NCBI GenBank assembly: GCA_028699365.1
Contig: JAQVUQ010000070.1
Location: 1-9,958, forward strand
Reading direction: 5' to 3'
DNA length: 9,958 nucleotides
Source: UBA5359 sp028699365 [NCBI: bacterium]
GTDB lineage: Bacteria; UBP13; UBA5359
Part shown: one piece after another, positions 1-4,608 of the stretch
How the letters are laid out: every line of letters begins with the position of its first letter
Numbering within the stretch: position 1 is the first letter of the stretch
The notes under the pieces: model-generated
The model's database searches: none
Seen by the model: only the letters and a program-made list of their open reading frames with translations
What the model was told of the DNA's origin: nothing
Translations under genes and position numbers: made by a program

Positions 1-1
1 G

Positions 2-160
2 ATAGCCACCCGCATCATGGAAGAGGCCTTTGATTATCTGGATGCTCCCGTGAAGCGGCTGTCCGGCAAGAACTGCCCCATGCCCTGCAGCCCCGTTCTG
101 GAAGAGGCTGCTGTGCCCCAGACAGGGGATATAGTAGGGGCCGTAAAAGAAATAATCTGA
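2..160 (+). CDS. 2-oxoacid (acetoin/pyruvate) dehydrogenase E1 beta subunit, C-terminal end only
   Basis: The window opens inside this gene; the last 52 codons are visible, ending in TGA at 158-160. The peptide reads IATRIMEEAFDYLDAPVKR and then has a CPMPCSPVLEEAAVPQ stretch and a GDIVGAVKEII end. This pattern (DAPV-R, P-SP-LE, then an acidic/Ile-rich final helix) is the C-terminal transketolase-type domain of E1 beta subunits of heterotetrameric TPP-dependent pyruvate, branched-chain and acetoin dehydrogenases. In the family, E1 decarboxylates or cleaves the substrate on thiamine diphosphate and passes the acyl group to the E2 lipoyl arm. The E2 gene starts 15 nt downstream, which supports the call and co-translation. 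Substrate cannot be decided from this fragment; acetoin and pyruvate are both possible. Confidence 0.85.
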   Translation: MATRIMEEAFDYLDAPVKRLSGKNCPMPCSPVLEEAAVPQTGDIVGAVKEII

Positions 161-175
161 GGAGGACGCTGAATA

Positions 176-1498
176 ATGGCTCACATTATGACGATGCCCC
201 TGCTGGCGGAGACCATGGACGAGGGTACTATCGCCAGATGGATGGTCAAAGAGGGCGATACGGTCAAAAAGGGTGATCCCGTAGTGGAAGTAGAGACTGA
301 TAAGGCCAATATGGAAGTGGTAGCCGTTGCTTCCGGCGTTATCCTGAAGATAGTGACTCCTGACGGGGCTACCGTGCCGGTTTACGAGCCTATTGCCGTT
401 ATCGGCGAGGCCGGAGAGAAACTGCCTGAATTGGAAACCGGCAACAAAGCCCAGGAAACGGCTGAACTGGAGAAGGCACTGGAAGCACAGGCTCCCGTGA
501 TTTCGCCGGAGGCCGTGGAGACGGTGGCGACGGATGAGGGCCGGATAAAGATATCGCCCCGGGCCAGAAGGATGGCCGGCGATAACGGAGTATCCGTGGA
601 GGCTCTGGCCGGCAGAGGCAGCGGTCCCGGCGGGCGCATAGTGGAGAAGGACGTGGAGGCATATCTGGCTGAGAAGCCGTCCGTTACCCCTCTGGCTGCC
701 AAAATGGCTGCCGCCGGGGGTGTGGAACTGTCCGGTGTAGCCGGCAGCGGTCCCGGAGGCAAGATCTATAGCCGGGATATCCCGGCTGCGGCAGTGTCTG
801 CGCCGGCAGCGGGAGAGGTCATCAAGCTGGCCGGTATGAGAAAGATCATCGCCGACAGATTGACGCAGAGCGCCCATACCGCCGTGCAGGTCACCCTGAC
901 CAGTGAAGTGGATATGACGGCGGCGGTAGCCTTGAGAGGGCGACTGCTGCCGGCGGTGGAGAAGTCGGCCGGAGTGCGCCTGACGTTCACCGATATTATC
1001 GTCAAGGCAACGGCCCTGGCGCTGTCGGAGATGCCGCTGATCAATTCCACCTTCGACGGCGAGGAAATAACGCTCCATAAAGATGTCAATCTGGGCGTGG
1101 CCGTAGCCCTGGAGCAGGGTCTGGTCGTTCCGGTTATAAGAAATACGGATGATCTGGGCCTGGCAGCCATATCCGCCGCCATCGAGGGCCTGGTGGAGAA
1201 AGCCAAGCAGGGCAAGCTGGGCGCAGCCGAGATGAACGGCGGAACTTTCACTGTAACCAATCTGGGCGCCTTCGGCGTAGAGGCCTTTACGCCCATCATC
1301 AATCCGCCCCAAACCGGTATCCTGGGCGTCGGCGCCATCAAGGAGAAGCCTGCGGTAGTCGATGGACAGATCGTTCCCCGCTCAATGATGTATCTGAGCA
1401 TGGTCTTCGATCACCGGGTTATGGACGGCGCGGACGCCGCCCGTTTTCTGCAGCGGATCAAGGCTTTGCTGGAACAGCCCGAGCTGATGCTGGTGTAA
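176..1498 (+). CDS. Dihydrolipoamide acyltransferase (E2) of a 2-oxoacid/acetoin dehydrogenase complex, with two E3-binding domains
   Basis: This is the 440-residue core subunit that carries the acyl group on a swinging lipoyl arm and transfers it to CoA. Residues 3-78 form a lipoyl domain; the motif VEVETDKANMEV puts the lipoylated lysine at K43. Residues 123-164 (ISPRARRMA...GSGPGGRIVEKDV) are a peripheral subunit (E3)-binding domain, and residues 170-203 (TPLAAKMAAAGGVELSGVAG, then SGPGGKIYSRDI) are a second one. Residues 215-440 are the catalytic domain, with the HxxxDG active site at H413/D417/G418. The start is the ATG at 176, with AGGAGG at 160-165 ending 10 nt before it; the in-frame ATGs at 188 and 194 would cut into the lipoyl domain. 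It follows E1 beta by 15 nt. Family length is typical for a one-lipoyl E2; the doubled binding domain is the odd point. Acetoin (AcoC-like) versus pyruvate specificity is not resolved. Confidence 0.95.
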   Translation: MAHIMTMPLLAETMDEGTIARWMVKEGDTVKKGDPVVEVETDKANMEVVAVASGVILKIVTPDGATVPVYEPIAVIGEAGEKLPELETGNKAQETAELEKALEAQAPVISPEAVETVATDEGRIKISPRARRMAGDNGVSVEALAGRGSGPGGRIVEKDVEAYLAEKPSVTPLAAKMAAAGGVELSGVAGSGPGGKIYSRDIPAAAVSAPAAGEVIKLAGMRKIIADRLTQSAHTAVQVTLTSEVDMTAAVALRGRLLPAVEKSAGVRLTFTDIIVKATALALSEMPLINSTFDGEEITLHKDVNLGVAVALEQGLVVPVIRNTDDLGLAAISAAIEGLVEKAKQGKLGAAEMNGGTFTVTNLGAFGVEAFTPIINPPQTGILGVGAIKEKPAVVDGQIVPRSMMYLSMVFDHRVMDGADAARFLQRIKALLEQPELMLV

Positions 1499-1529
1499 TT
1501 GCTGGGGCTGATTACTTGGGCAGAGAATT

Positions 1530-1697
1530 CAGGAGTCAGGAGTCAGGAGCCAGGAGTTTAAGCAGGTTATTGGAGCATGGGAAGACAGAAGATAGAAGAC
1601 GGGAATCTTTAAGCTTGGAACTAAGTTAAGGCTTGCATGGGAATCCTGAAGCCAACAACCAGCAACGAACAACCAACAACTGCGCCCGTAGGGCGCA
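1530..1697 (+). repeat. Composite dispersed repeat, copy A
   Basis: The gap between E2 and the SDR gene contains four tandem heptads CAGGAGY (1530-1557), then a core GCATGGGAAGACAGAA (1575-1590), a variable spacer, and a block starting TGCATG at 1634 that runs through a CAAC-rich tract to a hairpin ending at 1697. The same parts in the same order occur at 4499-4669 (copy B). The core is identical in both over 16 nt, and 1634-1697 aligns to 4606-4669 without gaps. Nothing indicates a protein product. The heptad array recalls the short tandemly repeated heptamers known in some cyanobacteria, but family identity is unknown. Confidence 0.85.
1681..1697 (+). other. Small hairpin at the 3' end of repeat copy A
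   Basis: TGCGCCC (1681-1687), loop GTA (1688-1690), GGGCGCA (1691-1697): a perfect 7-bp stem with a 3-nt loop. It sits 3 nt before the GGGGAGG ribosome binding site of the SDR gene. There is no T tract, so it is not a typical terminator. Its position matches the hairpin at 4654-4668 in copy B, where one stem pair is changed from C-G to T-A with pairing kept. Confidence 0.8.
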
Positions 1698-1700
1698 TAA

Positions 1701-1707
1701 GGGGAGG
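1701..1707 (+). promoter_or_regulatory. Ribosome binding site that fixes the SDR start
   Basis: GGGGAGG ends 9 nt before the GTG at 1717. It makes this GTG, not the TTG at 1633 inside the repeat, the likely start of the SDR gene. Confidence 0.8.
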
Positions 1708-1716
1708 TATCAACAA

Positions 1717-2505
1717 GTGTGTTGCGATAGATTGGGTAACAAAATCGCCCTGGTGACCGGGGCGGGTCAGGGTATTGGCAAGGGCCTGGCCCTTCGCCTG
1801 GCCGAAGAGGGTTGTCATGTAGCCGTGGCCGATCTCAACTATGACAATGCCCAGGCCGTGGCGGCGGAGATAGAGGCTCTTGGACGTCGCTCGCTGGCTC
1901 TGGGAGTGAATATAGCCGATGAAGCCCAGGTGACGGAGGCCTTCAAGGCTGTTACGGATAAATTCAGCCGGCTGGATATTCTGGTCAACAACGCAGGCAT
2001 TCTGCACAGCAAGCCCATATTCGATATGGAGGTCAAAGACTGGGATCTCTCCATATCCGTCAATCTCAGGGGCACGATGCTCTGCACCCGCGAGGCGGCC
2101 AGAATCATGACGGAGCAGAAGAGCGGACGCATCATAAATATGAGTTCCAAGTCCGGTAAGAAGGGCGGACTCTGGCTGTCTGCCTACAGCACCTCCAAGT
2201 TCGGCATCATAGGCATGACGCAGAGCGCGGCTCTGGATCTGGCACCCTTTGGGGTAACCGTCAACGCCGTCTGTCCGGGAAATGTCTTCGAGACTCCCCT
2301 TTGGGACAGACTGGATAAGGAATATTCCAAAAAACTGGGTATTCCGCCGGAGCAGGTCAGGGCCAAATACGTGGAAAAAGTGCCTCTGGGACGTTCCTGC
2401 GATCTTCAGGACGTGGCCAATGTAGTAGTTTTTCTGGCCTCGGACGATGCCTCCTATATGACCGGTCAGGCTTTGAACGTTACCGGCGGTCAGCAGATGG
2501 ATTGA
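1717..2505 (+). CDS. Short-chain dehydrogenase/reductase, sorbitol-6-phosphate dehydrogenase-like
   Basis: A 262-residue NAD(P)-dependent classical SDR. The Rossmann motif TGAGQGIGKG is at residues 14-23, an acidic residue D39 ending the second strand suggests NAD(H) preference, NNAG is at 91-94, and the catalytic set is N116, S144, Y157 and K161 (YSTSK). The C-terminal half (YSKKLGIPPEQVRAKYVEKV, PLGRSCDLQDV, ending TGQALNVTGGQQMD) strongly recalls SrlD-type sorbitol-6-phosphate 2-dehydrogenases; acetoin/butanediol reductases are the other plausible group, which would fit the adjacent dehydrogenase complex. The GTG start at 1717 has a strong ribosome binding site and yields a normal SDR N-terminus; extending to the TTG at 1633 would translate the repeat (NNQQ/TTNN-rich) and is unlikely. 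The substrate is not known. Confidence 0.9.
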   Translation: MCCDRLGNKIALVTGAGQGIGKGLALRLAEEGCHVAVADLNYDNAQAVAAEIEALGRRSLALGVNIADEAQVTEAFKAVTDKFSRLDILVNNAGILHSKPIFDMEVKDWDLSISVNLRGTMLCTREAARIMTEQKSGRIINMSSKSGKKGGLWLSAYSTSKFGIIGMTQSAALDLAPFGVTVNAVCPGNVFETPLWDRLDKEYSKKLGIPPEQVRAKYVEKVPLGRSCDLQDVANVVVFLASDDASYMTGQALNVTGGQQMD

Positions 2506-2696
2506 GTTAGGAAGGGAAATGTCCGGCTGACAACGAATACCCATGAAGGGGAAGGCGTCAAAGCCGATGCCGGGTGGATTACACTGCTGTAAATCGCTCC
2601 ATGATGGTCTTTCCCCGAAACATTTGGCTTACCTTGTCCGTATATGGACAAGGTAAGCTGTTACAATGTCAAGCATAGTGAAGGGATGGGACGATC
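2506..2696 (+). promoter_or_regulatory. Structured untranslated leader upstream of exbB (class unknown)
   Basis: This 191-nt gap has no supported gene. By eye it can fold as GTCCGGC (2521-2527) with GCCGGGT (2569-2575, using two G-U pairs), enclosing CCC/GGG and GGC/GCC small hairpins. Next comes GATTACA/TGTAAATC (2577-2595) with one bulged A, then the perfect hairpin at 2627-2658. A TACAAT at 2662-2667 could be a -10 element, but no -35 stands at proper spacing. I do not recognise a known riboswitch consensus. It is the largest gap after the E2-SDR gap, so it is the likely place for transcription to restart for the exbB-exbD-tonB genes. Confidence 0.4.
2627..2658 (+). other. Perfect 13-bp hairpin; possible terminator or attenuator
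   Basis: GCTTACCTTGTCC (2627-2639), loop GTATAT (2640-2645), GGACAAGGTAAGC (2646-2658). An outer ACATT (2620-2624)/AATGT (2665-2669) pairing could extend it across an internal loop. The pairing is exact. However, the flank TGTTAC lacks a T tract on either strand, so intrinsic termination is uncertain; it might instead be a transcript-end stabiliser, a protein-binding inverted repeat or part of a regulatory leader for exbB, whose ATG is 38 nt downstream. Confidence 0.8.
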
Positions 2697-3317
2697 ATGC
2701 TGCAGTATTTCCTAAAAGGCGGACCGGTGATGTACCCGCTGCTGGTCTGCTCGATCATAGCCCTGGCGGTGAGTCTGGAGCGCTTCTATCATTTAAGGCG
2801 GGCCGGAATAAACGCTTCCAGGCTGATGAGTCAGATTAAGGCCAAGATATCACGAGGCGGAGTCGAGGAGGCTTTGGGCATCTGTGAAGAGACGCCGGGA
2901 CCGGTAGCCAGGGTGCTTGCCGCCAGCCTGGCGGCTTATGATCGTAACCGCGAGGAGATTCGGGAAGTGGTGAAGGCGTCGGCGCTGGTAGAGATACCAC
3001 GGCTGGAGCGCTTTATGGGCCTGCTCTCCACCATGATAACCGTTTCACCCATGCTGGGCCTGCTGGGGACGATATCGGGCCTGATAAAGATCTTCAACGT
3101 CATTTCCGGCGGTGAAATAGGCAACTATACCGCCTTGTCGGCCGGAATTGCCGAAGCCTTGATCACCACCTTTACCGGGTTGCTTATAGCCATCCCCTTC
3201 ATGATCGTTTACAACGCTCTGTCCGGCAAGGTTGACGGCATTATCAACGAGATGGAGCAGAGATCGATAGAGCTGGTGAATTATATGAAGAGTCGGGGTG
3301 AGACGGATGCAGCTTGA
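2697..3317 (+). CDS. exbB: ExbB/TolQ/MotA-family proton channel subunit
   Basis: A 206-residue inner-membrane protein. Three membrane segments are visible: about 11-29 (PLLVCSIIALAVSLERF region), 106-133 (STMITVSPMLGLLGTISGL) and 147-174 (ending GLLIAIPFMIVYNAL). The P118-GLLGT motif in segment 2 and the polar T157/T158 in segment 3 are typical of ExbB/TolQ. A cytoplasmic loop of about 75 residues lies between segments 1 and 2, the family arrangement. With ExbD it forms the proton-driven motor that energises TonB. It is somewhat shorter than E. coli ExbB but matches many short homologues. The ATG at 2697 is preceded by AAGGGA at 2681-2686. It overlaps exbD by 11 nt. The adjacent tonB argues for ExbB rather than TolQ. 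Confidence 0.93.
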   Translation: MLQYFLKGGPVMYPLLVCSIIALAVSLERFYHLRRAGINASRLMSQIKAKISRGGVEEALGICEETPGPVARVLAASLAAYDRNREEIREVVKASALVEIPRLERFMGLLSTMITVSPMLGLLGTISGLIKIFNVISGGEIGNYTALSAGIAEALITTFTGLLIAIPFMIVYNALSGKVDGIINEMEQRSIELVNYMKSRGETDAA

Positions 3318-3729
3318 ACTACGGAATCACCGTCGTTCCGCCAAGCGCCGGCCCTTTCTGGAAACTACGCCGCTGATCGATGCCGTCTTCAACCTGCTGA
3401 TCTTCTTTGCCGTTACCATGACCGTCGCTTCCTCGTCGGCAGGCATGAAGGTGACTCTGCCTAAGGCTAAGACCACCATTCAACAGAACGGCAATATCGT
3501 CATCAGCCTGAGCCGGGACGGAAGGATAGAGATCAACGACAACGAGGTCACATGGGACCAGATGCACAAACGACTGGTAGAGGCCGGTGCGGACAGCCCG
3601 GCCACGGCCGTGATAGTAAGAGCCGATAAGGGCGTGATTTACGACAGCGTCGTGCGTGTGCTGGACGAAGTCAAGGGTGCCGGTCTGGATAACCTGTCCC
3701 TGGCCGTCATCAAGGAGAAGGCCGGTTGA
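3307..3729 (+). CDS. exbD: ExbD/TolR-family biopolymer transport protein
   Basis: A 140-residue single-pass inner-membrane partner of ExbB. After a basic cytoplasmic N-terminus (RNHRRSAKRR), the membrane segment at about 22-42 holds the essential aspartate D25 in TPLIDAVFNLLIFF, the residue that carries protons in this family. The rest (about 48-140) is the periplasmic ExbD/TolR fold (VTLPKA, VISLSRDGRIEIND, AVIVRADKGVIYDSVVRVLD). I prefer the ATG at 3307, with GGGGTGAG at 3295-3302 as a ribosome binding site; the GTG at 3298 in the same frame would add three residues. The start overlaps the end of exbB by 11 nt and the stop overlaps the tonB start, indicating translational coupling. Confidence 0.93.
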   Translation: MQLELRNHRRSAKRRPFLETTPLIDAVFNLLIFFAVTMTVASSSAGMKVTLPKAKTTIQQNGNIVISLSRDGRIEINDNEVTWDQMHKRLVEAGADSPATAVIVRADKGVIYDSVVRVLDEVKGAGLDNLSLAVIKEKAG

Positions 3730-4457
3730 AAGAGAATCGTTCCATAATTCTGGCAGCCGTTGTATCCGTTCTGCTGCATGTGCTCCTCTTTGTGGTAATA
3801 AAGAGTGGAGTTATGGTTCCGCAGCGGGTGGAAGTCTTCGTGCCCGTCAACCTGATTGAGGAGGCGGATGCATTGACCACGCCTGTTTCCGGTGAGAATC
3901 CGCCGGCAGACATCGAAGAGCCTGTGCCGGCGGAACCGGTCGTAGTGGAGGAAGCTGCCGGACAGGGCGCGGAGACCGAACAGGCTCAGCCCGTCATCCA
4001 GCCCCGGCCCATTCCCCGCAAGGTGGAAGCATCCGGTTCTCCCAAGGCGACGGATAAACATCCCGGTGGCGTGAGAGCTTCCGCTAAAGGCACGGGAGAA
4101 GGCACAAAAGTACCGTCCGACAGCCCTGGAGTCGGTTCTACCCAGGGACACCGGGAAGGCCCGGGCGAGGGCGATACCGGTTCACCGGTAGCCGTCGGAC
4201 CGAGCAGGTGGCCGTCCATCTCCAAGGGGCTTCAGAATCAAGGCGTGGTCAAGGCCAAAGTGGTGCTCAAAGTGCTGGTATCGAAGGAAGGCGCTCCTGT
4301 ACAGGTCGAGCTTCAGGATGGCTCCGGCTACGATGAACTGGATAGCAGGGCCTTGAAAGAGATTCGCAACAGGTGGCAGTTCAAACCGCGCCTCAAGGAC
4401 GGACATCCGGTAGAGGACTGGATTACGGTAACAGTTAAATTTGGCGACAGCGACTAG
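3726..4457 (+). CDS. tonB: TonB-family energy transducer
   Basis: A 243-residue periplasm-spanning protein that carries ExbB/ExbD energy to outer-membrane receptors. The N-terminal anchor spans about 7-26 and contains SVLLH (S14, H18), matching the SxxxH signature of TonB anchors. Residues 55-165 are a Pro/Glu/Gly-rich spacer without strict repeats, and about 166-240 form the TonB C-terminal domain (VVKAKVVLKVLVSKEGAPVQ, then YDELDSRALKEIRNRWQFKP, ending WITVTVKF). It starts at a TTG (3726) overlapping the exbD stop (TTGA), with AAGGAG at 3712-3717 at 8-nt spacing; this is a clear coupled start. No TonB-dependent receptor is in the window, so the transported substrate is unknown. The protein ends 41 nt before the heptads of repeat copy B. 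Confidence 0.93.
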   Translation: MKENRSIILAAVVSVLLHVLLFVVIKSGVMVPQRVEVFVPVNLIEEADALTTPVSGENPPADIEEPVPAEPVVVEEAAGQGAETEQAQPVIQPRPIPRKVEASGSPKATDKHPGGVRASAKGTGEGTKVPSDSPGVGSTQGHREGPGEGDTGSPVAVGPSRWPSISKGLQNQGVVKAKVVLKVLVSKEGAPVQVELQDGSGYDELDSRALKEIRNRWQFKPRLKDGHPVEDWITVTVKFGDSD

Positions 4458-4597
4458 GAATAGGCTGATTGTTAAGCACCGGGGTGCAGTTGCATGTTCA
4501 GGAGCCAGGAGCCAGGAGCCAGAATCTCAGGCCGGTTACCGGGGCATGGGAAGACAGAAATGCGGGCGCATTATCGAATTAACAGATAACGAGATCC

Positions 4598-4602
4598 AGG
4601 AG
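4598..4602 (+). promoter_or_regulatory. Ribosome binding site of the secreted cohesin-like protein, inside repeat copy B
   Basis: AGGAG ends 6 nt before the ATG at 4609. It is part of a CAGGAGT unit (4597-4603) identical to the repeat's heptads, and it decides the start of the next gene. Confidence 0.7.
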
Positions 4603-4608
4603 TCATGC

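Noticed and set aside
1530-1557. CRISPR-like array
   Set aside because: Units are 7 nt and directly adjacent with no spacers; this is a short tandem repeat.
1633-1716. N-terminal extension of the SDR from the TTG at 1633
   Set aside because: It would translate the CAAC repeat into an NNQQ/TTNN-rich leader, has no good ribosome binding site, and the GTG at 1717 is better placed and gives a normal SDR start.
1621-2544. Antisense reading frame of 307 codons opposite the SDR gene
   Set aside because: The sense strand has all SDR motifs and a ribosome binding site; the antisense product shows no family features.
2645-2667. Sigma-70-like promoter TGGACA ... TACAAT before exbB
   Set aside because: Spacing is only 11 nt, and the -35-like box lies within the hairpin; the other choice TTGTCC gives 22 nt. 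Neither is convincing.
3656-3859. Small frame of 67 codons across the exbD-tonB junction, and similar short frames inside other genes
   Set aside because: They overlap strongly supported genes in other frames and have no family features or start signals of their own.
4476-4487. Inverted repeat GCACC-GG-GGTGC after tonB as terminator
   Set aside because: The stem is 5 bp with a 2-nt loop and no T tract; too weak to call.
4441-4608. Upstream TTG start (4441) for the cohesin-like protein
   Set aside because: It overlaps tonB, reads through the heptads and would bury the signal peptide 70 residues inside; the ATG at 4609 has AGGAG at 6-nt spacing.
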